From positions 36,522,766-36,586,765 of the forward strand of contig CAXKWD010000011.1 in assembly GCA_964059195.1 (NCBI GenBank): a DNA stretch of 64,000 nucleotides, written 5' to 3'. Positions 1-11,486 of the stretch are shown one piece after another. A program made the position numbers and the translations under genes. Positions within the stretch are counted from its first letter, which is position 1; the number at the start of each line of letters is the position of its first letter. This stretch comes from Ectobius pallidus. Lineage: Eukaryota; Arthropoda; Insecta; Blattodea; Ectobiidae. The notes below the pieces were generated by a model. It did not search any database. It was not told the origin of the DNA and saw nothing but the letters and a program-made list of their open reading frames with translations.

Positions 1-89
1 GAGAGACAGCACATAAATAAATAAATGCCATCCTAATTCTGGTTGAGTGGAAAAGTAATCATTAAGATTCTACTCCGACGAAAAATAAA

Positions 90-90
<1 letters not shown>

Positions 91-157
<67 letters not shown>
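91..157. repeat. (TTA)n microsatellite
   Basis: About 22 uninterrupted TTA units. The flanks show nothing recognisable. One of several long ATT/AAT runs in the window. Confidence 0.97.
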
Positions 158-158
<1 letters not shown>

Positions 159-869
159 GCGTATGTGAATTTGTTGGCGCTACATAAAAAGCTCAAATTG
201 TTTCCTTCGTACATTCTCTCTCTCTCCTCCTTCATGGAACAACCCCCACAAGTGGAGACTGCAAATGGCAGACTGTATTTGGTTTACAGACTCCCTTCGC
301 CTCAGGCAATGAACTAACCCCACAATGTGACGAAACCCTCAATTACTTTACCTGCTCAAAAAAAACCTTCCCGTTATTCTTCCTGATGTTAACTTAAAAT
401 AAAAGTCTGGAAGTGGTACACACAAGTCAAATTAATGGGCCAAGAAGAGCATAGAAATGTACAGGCATAGCATAATATCTCAATGGATATATAAAAATTA
501 CTACGCCAACTATAGTTGTGACATCCCAGTGACAACAACATTAATTTCCTTCCCCAACTGCCCCTTGGTGAGAATTGAATTTGATAGACCTTTTCTTTCG
601 GTACAGGAAATGCCGCGGATTAGGATGAAACTTTCATAAGTTATCCTATGTTTTACGTCGAAATATGCTAACAAACTTTTTTTGTGTAATTCACATAGCC
701 TACATAAAGAAGCGGACTCTTGCCGTTAAATGATCTAACAACCATTCCAACAAACAATAAAATTACGTAACTATGCAAAATAGACAAGCACAACATGTCT
801 TAACTGCATAATCAACTTGTCTATTGGCTACTGTAGTAGCAAGCATCATTTCGGTGGAAAAACATAAAG
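158..869. other. no recognisable feature
   Basis: AT-rich sequence. The only open frame over 60 codons (457-639, +) has no protein-like features. I see no repeat shared with the rest of the window. Confidence 0.5.
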
Positions 870-1830
870 GGGATTTTTATTAGGTATTTCTGCCTTATGG
901 CAGGTCTGTACCCCCATGTGAAATCCCACCCTCCAACTCTACCTTCTGCTGCATATTTTAACTGTCCATAGCTTCTTTTCTTCTTAATGCCATCCAGTGG
1001 CGTAGACAGAAAATAATCTGGTGGAGGGGCGAAAGTGCCATCCCCGGAAATTTTTTAAATAGCCTACTAGATTAATGAAAATGACATTTTACGCTATTTT
1101 AGCACCGAAAAGCTAGTTAGGATTGTTTATCATACTCCAAGATATGCCAACTTAAGCAAGAAATCGTTACCTAATTTATAATACGTATTACTATTTATAA
1201 AAAAAAAGAAGTAAAATAACACCTGGAACAGTGGGAATAATAGGCCTACTCATTATGTTATGAAAACCAAATAACTCCTGTATCATATTTGACACGCCAA
1301 CTAAACTTGTATAATTTAGTAAGTTTTTTAATAATACAAAAATAGAATTTGAGGATTTGATTTCTGGAGGTGTCCAGACCCCCTGCACTACCCCTTCCCT
1401 GCGCCACTGATGTCATCATGTATTTCAATTCTTCTTCTACCAAATTTTCTTGTTACTTTTATTTCTCCTTCTATAACACCTAGAAGGAATCCTCTTCTTC
1501 TAATAATGTGTCCTAACTAGTTAGCCTTTCTTTTCCTTACAACATCCAAGAAAGGCTACATCTCTTCTCATTCACTCTTCTTAAAATTTCTTCATTCGTT
1601 ATTCCGTCTTCTCCACTTTTCTCCAACGCTACATCTCAAGGATTTCTAAACATTTTCTTTTCATTTTCCTCGGCGTCCATATTTCAGCTCCATATAAATC
1701 AACATTCTTGCCAGCTTCTTACTTAGATGTTAATCTAGTCCTCCGGTCATCAGAGTCCTTTCTTTGTTCGAAGCAGTTTTAGACATTGTTATCCTTTCCC
1801 TAATTTATTCGTGCAGTTGACTTCTCTTCT
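870..1830 (-). pseudogene. LINE ORF2 C-terminal fragment, split by a hAT MITE
   Basis: On the minus strand the pieces 1410-1830 and 870-994 read as the C-terminal tail of a non-LTR retrotransposon endonuclease/reverse transcriptase. Visible blocks are LYGAEIWTPRK, then CLEILEM-stop-RWRKVEKTE (matching the usual LEaFEMWcwRRM block), then an open run with GHIIRRRGFLLGVIEGEI and KFGRRRIEIHDDI. Past the inserted element the frame resumes with IKKKRSYGQLKYAAEGR, the usual end of this domain. Stops and frameshifts upstream show it is dead. The clade (RTE, CR1 or Jockey-like) cannot be fixed from this fragment. The 995-1409 MITE sits in the middle. Confidence 0.75.
995..1409. mobile_element. hAT-a non-autonomous DNA transposon, copy 1
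   Basis: 415 bp with terminal inverted repeats beginning CAGTGGCG and ending CGCCACTG. The flanking 8-bp target duplications ATGCCATC (987-994) and ATGTCATC (1410-1417) match at 7 of 8 positions. The interior is alignable along most of its length with 18190-18619. TIR sequence and 8-bp duplication are hAT superfamily hallmarks. No transposase frame, so it depends on a helper. It interrupts a LINE fragment. Confidence 0.92.
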
Positions 1831-2084
1831 CTTAAATATCGAAATTGAGGTAAGGGCAATGGTACGTGAAATAATGATAGGCTAATATTGAGGAGAAAAA
1901 ATAAAGCATTTCTGTGCTAAACATCTGAGTGGTGATCAGTGAACATATTGACCTAGTTGTAATTTATTAGGATAAATTGGAAATGGCATTAATCACATAT
2001 TTGAGTGGATCATCTGTTTAAATTTCTAGACCAGTTTCTTCACACTTTATTTTCTGGATAATTTCAATTGTTCAGTAATGGACA
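1831..2084. other. no recognisable feature
   Basis: AT-rich sequence between the LINE fragment and a SINE. Confidence 0.5.
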
Positions 2085-2255
2085 TTTTTTTTTTTTTTTC
2101 AATTTATATTAGACAATTTTGATGCTAAGGATATTGGATTTTCAAGTTATATTGTCGCCTAGGAGGAATTTTACGTTCAGAGAAAGGCCAGGATTGAACC
2201 CATGACTTTCGGATCCAGAGACGAGTACGCTACCTCTGCACCACCGCGGCCGCCC
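2085..2255 (-). mobile_element. tRNA-derived SINE with poly(A) tail
   Basis: Read on the minus strand, a tRNA-like head (A-box-like TGGTGCAGAGG, B-box-like GGGTTCAATCC) lies at about 2170-2255. It is followed by an unrelated body and a run of A (T 2087-2099 on +). Transcription would be by RNA polymerase III from the internal boxes. No clear target duplication. Next to it, 2272-2311 matches 14388-14427 in inverted orientation, so a second dispersed repeat abuts it. Confidence 0.7.
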
Positions 2256-2319
2256 TTGACAGGCCTGTATGACAAATTATTAAGTGCCAGAATGGTACTT
2301 TCTAAGATTACTTGGTGAA

Positions 2320-3869
2320 TGGGAAAAAAGTATAATGAATATCTTGTTCACTAACTTCTCTAGCACATACTCGTTCGAAAAAGTGACAAGATGAAGGAAA
2401 CTCTGGTACATTTCCTGACATAGACAAAAATAGTTTAGAAATAAGATGCATTTATTTTTAAAAAGTTCTTAGTGATTGCAAGAGAGCGTGTTTCAGTGAA
2501 CGTTCACTTATGTGGTTGCTGACGAGAATAGCTTATGAATCGTAATTCAAGAAGCTGTTGACTCCAGAAGAATTCATGCGATACTGTGACGATAATTCCT
2601 TGAAAGCTATCGGGATCAAAGTTTAATCTAGCTGCAATGTCCGGCCACTTCCTTTCTATTTTGTTTAGGCATGCAAAAATGGTACACCAAGGGCGACACA
2701 TCTAGTTTCAAAACTCACGTTCTATAATATTATTCATGGTCTTTTGTTTAAATAGTAACAACTAACAGACATCTTTAAAATAAAGTAGTTACATTTCAAT
2801 CAAAGTAATGTTCATACATATGTTTTAAATGACTTCTTTGAGCACAATATTCATGGGTCAGCAGAGCATCTATAACTGAATGTTTGTAATCCCTGGAAGC
2901 CTATGTTGGAAATCCATACGGTTACAGACTGTTCAGGCTCACCGGTTTTAGACAGTCGGTAGGCCTATTAGTCTATTACTGAAGTAACAAGGTTTTCATA
3001 ATTCGCATCGGTCGCCTTTACTGGTGGAGGGAAATAGGTGAAATTCATTCTTTTACCTCAGCAATGAATTGTTCTATAACCTTGTAACCTGACATGCTCT
3101 TTATTGACTACTTCTACAATGACATACAATTTTCAGAATTAATTAAACTGTATCTTCTTGATAATAATTATACTCCAGATGAACAATTAATTGTATTCTG
3201 TATATGTATGCCACTCTATATTTATATTTTTTGAATGACACAACTTAATTAGACAAAAAGTAATGTTAGGATAAATTTGAACATTGGTTAAAGGCTACTA
3301 TATTATTAATAAAAATTATTATTTTTAACCTAACTTAGTATATGTCGATAAGTCTAAAAAACTGTAAGAAAAGTAAGCAATCTTCAATTAAAATTTCATA
3401 ATCGTTGGATTAACTAACTTCACCAACTGGAAAAAGAGTAGCATATAACATTCAATAATATGTCTTACATATATATCAACTTAGTACTTGACAAATATAT
3501 ATAAATATACTTTAATGAATATTCAACCTCTAAAAGGTTCCTCTCACAATCGGAATCAAGAAATATATGGTGTTTATTAAAGACTACTAGTATACAGTAT
3601 AGGTGGAATTCTTACCATAAACTTTGATATAACATACTCAGTGCAGAGTTTGAAGATTTTTGTTACATACTTTTTCAGGGTAATATTACATACAAAATTA
3701 GGGGTACCAATATTACAGGAGTACAGTAATACTAATTATTTGTATTTCCGACATTAAATCGACCAATGTGGAAAAAGGAATGTATTTTAAAATGATTTAC
3801 AAATAAGTTACTGTAATAACCAACAACAAATATTTCGAAATATTTTTGTTTCTACTGTTTTGAGGAAAA
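2320..3869. other. no recognisable feature
   Basis: AT-rich (especially 3100-3750). The open frame at 2504-2701 (-) is short and not protein-like. No repeat recognised against the rest of the window. Confidence 0.45.
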
Positions 3870-4033
3870 GTTATAAAACATATTTGTATAATAGAAGTGT
3901 CGAGTTTATATATGGGGTCCTCAACCAACAAATGGGCCGAAAAATAAGTGTCATTCACAGATGAAGCCCATTTGTCAGGTGAGGACTCCATACATAAAGT
4001 CAACACTTCTATTATACAAATAAGTTTATAAAT
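3870..4033. repeat. 164-bp foldback (long hairpin)
   Basis: Two arms of about 68 bp (3870-3937 and 3966-4033) are inverted complements with roughly 80-85% identity, separated by a 28-base loop. The outer arms share TTTGTATAATAGAAGTG and the inner ends share CAAATGGGC. This fits a foldback MITE or a transcribed hairpin. No target duplication is obvious in the AT-rich flanks. An open frame across it (3797-4006, -) is a shadow of the repeat. Confidence 0.85.
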
Positions 4034-4929
4034 ATTGCCAAAACGTTGTACGAGATTTTAATGAACAACTGCATACATTGAAAGGATAAGAAAGGTTTTA
4101 GGTAATTTATTACTTTTTTTAAAGGAAAAATTAGGTCTAGATTTCAACGTAGACTACATTAGTTACGGCAACACTTCTTTAGTAACCTATAAGTTACGTG
4201 TTAAGTTATTCATATAGCATATACCGTTAGCAATGCTGTACCTATGAGGAAGGAAAGGGAGAGGGAATCGCGTGAATAATATCAGAGAATTGCACGATGA
4301 CAACTTATTTTATCGATATGCTTGAACAATATTGTACTCCTGAAAATTTAACCGAAATATTAAAGCAAATTGGAATATAAAGTGAATACAACGGAAAAAA
4401 TTAAACTATTGTTGTTTTTTTACAGCCAAATTTCATGAATATCTGAAGAGAATTTATCATCATGAAAGAAAGCAGTATTTTGAAAGATATATGGAGAAGA
4501 GACATGTAAATTTAGCAGATTTTGTTATCCATTTTGCACAATTTTTCTTCCATTGATATGGATTGGTTTCATTCGATTTTATAACGTTCTGTTAATTTAA
4601 ATATGGGTGAGTTATTTTCTTGTCTTAAATAGACTAATGGAATTTTTCAAGGAATAACACACACAACAATTAAAAATAAGCCAACTCCATATGTTCTCTG
4701 GATCCCATAATACGATCAGTCAAGAAAGGAATAGACTGCTTCTAAAATGTATTCAAGCGAAACACTGACAAATTTAAATATTTTTACATTTGAATATACT
4801 AGATTTTATTTGGAAAAATATGCTTCACAATGTTGTAATGTGTATGTTGTACGTGCTGTATACGATAATATGCTGAGTATATTTAACCTAATAGCCATAC
4901 GTATATAACTCTCCTGCTTTATATTAAAA
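4034..4929. other. no recognisable feature
   Basis: AT-rich, no shared repeat and no credible open frame seen. Confidence 0.45.
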
Positions 4930-5545
4930 TGACATCCTTTAATTCTATTATTTGTATGAGAAAAATAAGTTGAAACAGGTGTTAGGTTTTCCCCTTTAAA
5001 ATCTGGATGACCCAAGCTTAGAACGTTGCAATAGCATTCGCGAACTCTACTGAGCCTACATTTCACAATTGGCAAACTCTTCAACCCAATTATCATTTTA
5101 TCTCTTAAATCTCCTAAGCGTATGTGAATGAATCAATAAAAAAATCATGTGTTACTTTTATTTACGTTAAAACCTGAACCAGTTAGTCTTGAAGCTTCCC
5201 GAAAGAATTCGCGAACTCTCCGTACATTTTAGAGCTTTTAATTTCGTATAAGACAATAAAATATCCTTTAATTCCATTATCATCATTTCAAAATGAACTA
5301 AACTCACGCGTAAATTTTCTTTTGAGTGATGTACGAGAGCTAAGTTTAGAATGTTGAGATATGCTACTGTATTTATAATTTGCAAATCTATACAGCACAA
5401 TTAAATGTCATTTTTAATTGTTTATTATCAGTTATAAAAGGTCTATGTTACTTTCCTTTGGTTTTAAATATAGGAGAGAGTTAGATTTGAAATGTTGCGA
5501 AAATTTCGCGAGCTCTACTTACGTAGCACAATTTGCAAATCCGTG
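4930..5545. repeat. degenerate ~150-bp tandem repeat
   Basis: Related blocks containing AGAAYGTTG and TTCGCGARCTCTAC recur near 5021, 5192, 5339 and 5481. The blocks also share ATCCTTTAATTCYATTAT and CACAATTTGCAAA. Spacing is about 140-170 bp and identity is low, so this is an old local duplication. Two minus-strand open frames here (4806-5096, 5167-5400) are frames through the repeat. Confidence 0.5.
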
Positions 5546-7286
5546 GAACAAGCAACAGAGATGAGTAGATAACACGCAGAGCGAGATGACTAGTCACTCA
5601 TAAGTTCGCATAGGGAAGTTTACGTGAGAAAGAAACTGAAATAATTTGTGAGAAATGAGTTGAGCTTGCACGTAAGCACGTGGTGAGATCACAAAGTATT
5701 ATGTTGACCAGGTCTTGACTGCTCTGATGCCCATTGAGAACAAGGTGTGAATGGGAAGTAGTCTGACCTCAAACTCAGATGAAGGAAGTGACATCTCAGC
5801 ACACTCATATTTCGTCATCTTAATCAGGTGTCAAGTACTTTTAACACCGACACAACGATTACACACCATTAAATTTAGAACAATGCACATAGATGACTGC
5901 AATCACCTCGCATGTACTTTAAACACATCGCAAAGATCGGGTTACGATTCACATTCCTTTGCGATTGAGTCACTGCCACTGTCTTACACTAGCATTCAAC
6001 TCTCCGGTAGGAGACATTGTTCCCTTACCTGCTGTTGTCCGGGGATCGAACATGGAACTATGGTGTAAGCAGAAGACCAGAGGGAAGACCACTCAACGTC
6101 ACAGAAAGACAACAGCGTCTACCTGTCTCGTGTACCTCGACCCATCGCTCCAATACTGTGCTAACAGCTCTTGAAGCATGAGGTGGCCTCTGGTGGTGGT
6201 ATCCAGAACCTACCCGACTGTCTTGTCTACGGTTAATTAAGCCGGCTTTGGAGCCGTTGAAGTTTTAAAAAATTCCTTTCTCTCTCTCTTCCGCACAAGT
6301 GGGTCACAGAAATGACCTGCGCCACATGTCAGCTCGCGTGCAACAGGTCAGGAAAGAGAATTTTGCAAATCCGAGGCCCCTCCTGCACCAACGCTAGCTC
6401 GTGATAATGAAACATGAACTGTATGAAGGACAGACTGTAAAGGTAGAGGCCAAGGCCTATTTTTAAACTCGCAATTCCGTCATTCGCCCGTAGGTGCGGT
6501 TTTAGCTGAAAATTCGCGTACTGTCAGTGGCGTATCCTCATGTAGGCCATATATTTTTCTTTCTTTCATATTGTTATCTCTTATGGAATGTTAGTTGCGG
6601 AAAATTGTAGCCATATTAATGGTTGCAGAAAAAGGCTGTTACAATAATCACTGACTCACACAAGAGAGCACAATGTAGACCAGTTTTTAATCTAACTCAG
6701 ACTTATGAGCGTGATAAACTTATTACATATTAATACTGCAAGGTGCGAATTAAAGGGGGAAGGGGGACATTCCCTAGCTCGTCAAACTGTTCACGTCACG
6801 GGACCAATGGTACACTTTCCAGGATAGTGCATACGGCAGATTTTTTCACCTTAGGCTGAACTGCAGGCACATGTCTATAACAATGGTCGCATTACAATAC
6901 AATGCAGCTTATTTCAGTGTTTTGTACGGCAAAGAAATAATCTAGTTAACAAAAAATTGATATTCTAGTTAAGTACTAAAACTAAATTACTGGTGTTGAT
7001 ACTGAGATTGTTCTTTAGAATTAGAGCTCGTCTTAATTATTCGTATTTACCTTCTTAACTCTATTAATTGAAATTAAGGACGCAGCTATGACTAATGTTT
7101 ATTCTGTTATGAATGGATTGGTGACACGTCAGGTTAGTTGAAATGCTAAAGTTACATTATTTTTAGTTCCATGAGATATGGGGGATAAAATTTTAATAAA
7201 ATATATAGAAGTTGCTGACGATTTCTAGGAGTGCTGTGTATTAATTCCACTCGAATATATTAAAATACTTACTATAGTAATAAGGA
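5546..7286. other. no recognisable gene; mixed-composition region
   Basis: 5740-6420 is richer in G+C than its surroundings and carries two overlapping open frames (5751-6068 and 5959-6174, +). Neither resembles a known family or shows a clear splice framework. The rest is AT-rich. It may hold an old repeat, but no partner copy lies in the window. Confidence 0.4.
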
Positions 7287-7289
7287 AAC

Positions 7290-7365
<76 letters not shown>
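7290..7365. repeat. inverted (AAT)n-(ATT)n microsatellite
   Basis: About ten AAT units switch directly into about fifteen ATT units near 7320, making a perfect inverted repeat that can fold on itself. Confidence 0.95.
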
Positions 7366-7395
7366 GATAAAGCGAATCCCTATAAGCCTATCTCG

Positions 7396-7619
7396 CTCTC
7401 GGAACGGATGGCGCAGTCAGTATAGCGCTAGCTTTCTGTGCCCAAGGTTGCAGGTTCGATGGCATTTATGTGTGCATAAATGTGATGTGACAGGCTCATG
7501 TCTGTAAATTTCCAGGCATGTAAAAGTACTCCTGCGGGACAAAGTTCCGGCACTTCGGCGAAGGTCACAGGGCTAAGATGCAGTACATGCCCGTCGTTAA
7601 ATAACCATATACCAACCAA
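7396..7619 (+). mobile_element. SINE2 copy 1 (tRNA-derived)
   Basis: The tRNA-like head has A-box-like TGGCGCAGTCAGTATAGCG and a shortened B-box region (GCAGGTTCGATGG). The body (dispersed TTCCGGCAC, GGCGAAGGTCACAGG, CCGTCGTTAAATAACCATA) is shared with 20776-21005 and about 56063-56290. A perfect 9-bp target duplication CCTATCTCG flanks it (7387-7395, 7620-7628), which shows retroposition and fixes the ends. No coding capacity. Confidence 0.9.
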
Positions 7620-7628
7620 CCTATCTCG

Positions 7629-8338
7629 GACTTCGGATAACTAGGACCAGATTTTTTGGTTATAAAAACCTCCTTGAAACCTACATCTTACAAAAAATTA
7701 TCCCTACCATCCATATCATGCTCCAACAAAACTACAAAAGCTGACTAAAACTGAATAATATAAGTGGAATTGTTCAACAGGTAGATCTACAACACATCTT
7801 GTAAATATTTTGTATTTTAGGCACTGTATACCCAACCATTCCTAATAAAATGCGAAGCTGTATTATAATGTTTTTCCTACCTAAAATTAAGATAAATACA
7901 TTGTTCATTACTTGGTACATCTTCGTGTCCCCTCAATACTATGGACTTTTCGTAACTTGGACAGATTCCTGCCTCCGTTAGTACGAGTTATCGAGTTCTG
8001 ACACTGTAATAATAACGATAATAATTATAACCATATGAGCAATACTAAGAGCACATTAAATAAGAGAAAAATATATATTCAATTTGCAATAAGAGTTCGA
8101 AAAGTAAATAGTAGAAAGGAAATAGATTTAAGAATACAGTTACTGTGCTTTCCGTGTGTACGTACCACCCCAAATATTTAATCACTATAATATAATAATG
8201 AATTTCACTTATAAGAGAAAACTGCCTATTACAACGAAACATTTTGTGACTAGTAGTAACCTTTATGTTAAAATAAGAGAGGGATACTCTAATTGCATGT
8301 AGAGAGGGGGAAATGATACAAATCTAGCTCTCTAAGGG
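7629..8338. other. no recognisable feature
   Basis: AT-rich, no shared repeat. The frame at 8045-8242 (-) is not protein-like. Confidence 0.45.
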
Positions 8339-8530
8339 ATGAACGAAATATTGAGGGTGGTTTTCTAAACTATTTGTCCTAGAAACTTGAAATTTTGCAC
8401 ACTTAATTAAAGTATCATCTTAGCCGAAATTTTAAAATTCATTCTAATACCTCCGTTTGTTTTTTAGTTATTACCGTAATTAATTTAATTTATTTTAATA
8501 CAAATTTAATTATATCTCTTTAGACAGATA
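8339..8530 (+). repeat. dispersed repeat, pair with 55320-55470
   Basis: Shares GGTTTTCTAAACTATTTGTC, CCTAGAAACTTGAAATTTTG and CACACTTAATTAAA with the other copy, with substitutions and small gaps. Such blocks are common in 3' regions of non-LTR elements, but no coding part is left to classify it. A 13-base G run lies nearby at 8810-8822. Confidence 0.6.
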
Positions 8531-9267
8531 TCAACCTGAATTTTTTATTTAAAATTCTTTGATAGGCCTACACACTTCACAAATTTACTGACGGATCTCT
8601 TATATTGTTTATACTTTTTGTTTAAAAAATATTTTATCCAGAAAAATATTATACAGAAGAATAAGCAAGAAGCCCTGTCAAGAAATTTACTGAAGGAGTG
8701 GGAAGATATGAGACACATTAATTCTAGATTCATTCACACTTCAAGTTAACCTACAATTTGGATGCCCTTAGTGTAGTTACTTTATTATCAGTTGCTGTCC
8801 CACAAGATTGGGGGGGGGGGGGCTGATGTGTCCGCATCTTTTTGCAATAAAAGCCAGTAGATTTTAAATTCTAATCATGGACCTGAATTTCGTTATTATA
8901 ATTTTGTGAAATGTTTGTTTATTTTAATAGCAAAAAATCAGTATTAAAACATTGTTCAGTTGGCAGGATTTACATTGATGAATTCTGGCACTTTATTAAG
9001 CATGAAAATGTAAAAATATTTATTTGGTTTGCGCTTAATGCAGTTGGTGGAGTACCGCGCTGCGAACCAAAAGATAATCGACTATGTCATTTCGTCACAT
9101 TATCGTGGCGTGCTAAGAGCCTTTTCACGATTGCATCTAGGATTGGTAGCTACCCGGACCTTCAAATGAGATAATACATCACAATTGTGGGTTAAAGATA
9201 CGAGGTTCTTATTACAGTAGTTGAGACCTACGGCTTTACGCAGTATCCAAACACGACGGGCCTCCTT
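8531..9267. other. no recognisable feature except a poly-G run
   Basis: Contains G13 at 8810-8822 and an open frame at 8911-9174 (+) without recognisable motifs. Confidence 0.4.
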
Positions 9268-10171
9268 CAGCGATTATCAACCACTGGGCTCACGACCGTT
9301 ACAGGGCCCTGAAATTATTATTACGGGTCGCAACGAAGAGGTTTTCAAGGAGTTAAAAATGTTAGTATCTAAGGAAGTTATCTTGAATAAATTTTTGGGC
9401 ACCTTGCTGGAAATACTATACGTAGAAAAGTATTCTTTAAACTGTGGAAGCTGACATCTTTTTTAATAACATATTAGTCAACAAATCACATATTTTTAAA
9501 CATGAAAGAATAGTTGGTATAACATGTAAAAAAAGGTCCAAAACGCACCGACACCCGATAGCTTGTTGGGTCATTAAAAGGGAGATGGTAGGAATTTTCT
9601 CTTCTTAAATTTTTACCACTTCCTAGTGCTTAGCTGAAAGTTAACAGAAAACAGCAATGAAAGTCTCAATACCCTCCAAAACTCAATTTAATAAAAACAC
9701 GCAATTTAAAAAGTTCATGGCAAAATGTTTTAAAATTCCCAGCAGTAATTCGCGTTGCAGTTACTGTTGAGAATTAGGCCTACTCATAAGTGTTTATTTG
9801 CGAATTAGATTACAAACTTCGCATATCATTATTTTGCACATGAATGTGATAGAGGTCCCCTAATAATCTTATATATAGTGATTAGAATTTCTTAACTCAA
9901 TAAAAATCAAATCAAATAATTTAATAGAATTGGCCTTAGGAAATTATAATAAGCTAGACTTAGGCCAGTAATAGGCAACTAATTTAAGTGTATTTTTTTT
10001 GTTTTTGTGTAGGCCACCATGCTCTTTATCATTGTCATAATGATTAATTTTATGTTTGCTTTATGTGAATTTTAAGTATTCGAAAGATGTTGACGAGCAA
10101 ATATTTGTTAGCGAGCAATCTCACATTTTAAAAAATCCGGACTGCGAGATCACGAAGGTTGAGAAACAGTG
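9268..10171. mobile_element. putative hAT-f non-autonomous element
   Basis: Left end CAGCGATTATCAACC and right end GGTTGAGAAACAGTG are imperfect inverted repeats of the widespread hAT terminus CAGTGGTTCTCAACC. The flanking octamers (GCCTCCTT, CCATATAG) do not match, so the ends may have decayed or belong to different copies. No transposase frame; the frame at 9221-9454 (+) crosses the left end. Confidence 0.45.
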
Positions 10172-10675
10172 CCATATAGACTACTATTCACGGGATACAG
10201 CTAATCTGATATAGGCTATTAACCGATTGATAACAGTAGCCGAAAGAATTAATTGAATGCTATTTTTTATACATAAGATAATTCAATACAAAAACAGAAT
10301 AAAAACATACATACAAGTTAATACGTAACTGTGAATCGTTGAACCACTCATAATACAATATTAGACTGCAAGCAACTATTTTTGCAATAAATAAAAAAGT
10401 TTATAATTGTTTCCATTTTCCCTTTGGAGTCCATTACCCAATATTTCATACTCATAATATTTTCGGAAGTTTACTGATCTGTGGGGAGCAGTGGTGGAAT
10501 ACTTGGGGGAAAAAAGGCTTCAAAAAGGAAAATGTGTTAACATAAACCGAAACTTTGATCACAATAAACAACATTTTTTTCAAAGTAAGAGTATTAATCC
10601 GTACGGGACTTCATAAAAGTGATAAAATTACCCGAATGATAACATTATCCACGACAGCATTAAGAGGAGTTCACT
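10172..10675 (+). repeat. dispersed repeat family H, copy 1
   Basis: Aligns with 36400-37165 through blocks such as AGCTAATCTGAT, CATACATAAGATAAT, ATCGTTGAACCACTCATAA, GCAAGCAACTATTTTT and GGGACTTCATAAAAGTGATA. This copy lacks about 290 bp present in the other (36721-37010). Neither copy has a credible gene. The type of element is unknown. Confidence 0.75.
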
Positions 10676-11486
10676 GTTTCGACGCTTCTCTCTTTGCAAA
10701 GATTTTTTACTTACTGTTTGAACTTTTATTGTTTGAGAACAAGCTTTTCTCTAAACAATTATTTTAATGGTTGAAAGTGTTACAGAGTACTCTCTATTGT
10801 GAATGGAAGAGCGATAGTTATTACAAGCGACAAACACTTAAATACACCACTGCTTACTGCAGGGTATAACAACCTTTTACGGCTGCAAAGAATGTATCAG
10901 ATTGACTTCGTGGCTCATCGTCAAACGAGTACCTCGCCTTGTTTTAAGTATATACATTGTTTCTATTCACAGTGTCGGTGGAGGAACATCTTATTTCTCA
11001 CTTCTTTTTGTTTTGCTTTCCGTTTTATCATCTTTATTCTTTTTTCTTTTTCAACTATTCAAACGGAATCTTTGGAGAATTTATCAATTAGTTGTAGCCT
11101 AAACCAGTATTCAAAGAGAATATTGGAATATTCTCATGTAGCGTTAAAGATAAACAATATTCTGTGGTATCATGGACATACACCGTGTACCCTTTGTAAG
11201 TATAATAAAATGAACAGTTATAATTTCAAGAATATGGATCCAAATGGGTTAATGTTGGTACCATTTTAACACTCATTACGTAGCTGTACAAAATTGTTTA
11301 GCTTTAGCAGAACATTTCGGCAGGATTGGTATTTTTCCAAACAAAATGCAAATTGATAGTCGCCATGTGAAGGTATGGACTATGCAATTATTTCGGCAAG
11401 TCATTTGATGGTTTAGCATTTTTTATGAAAATTGAAAGATAGCTTGAATATGTACAAATGTGTATCGTGAATTACTTGTTTAACTA
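10676..11486. other. no recognisable feature; longest open frame of the window
   Basis: The 156-codon frame 10799-11269 (+) has erratic composition, no domain and no support from codon use or context. I take it as chance. Confidence 0.4.

Noticed and set aside
10489..10852. TIR pair CAGTGGTGGAAT / ATACACCACTG
   Set aside because: Flanking octamers differ and repeat H continues across the proposed left end, so it is not an insertion.
10799..11269. Longest open frame (156 codons, +)
   Set aside because: No motif, erratic composition, and a length expected by chance over 64 kb in six frames.
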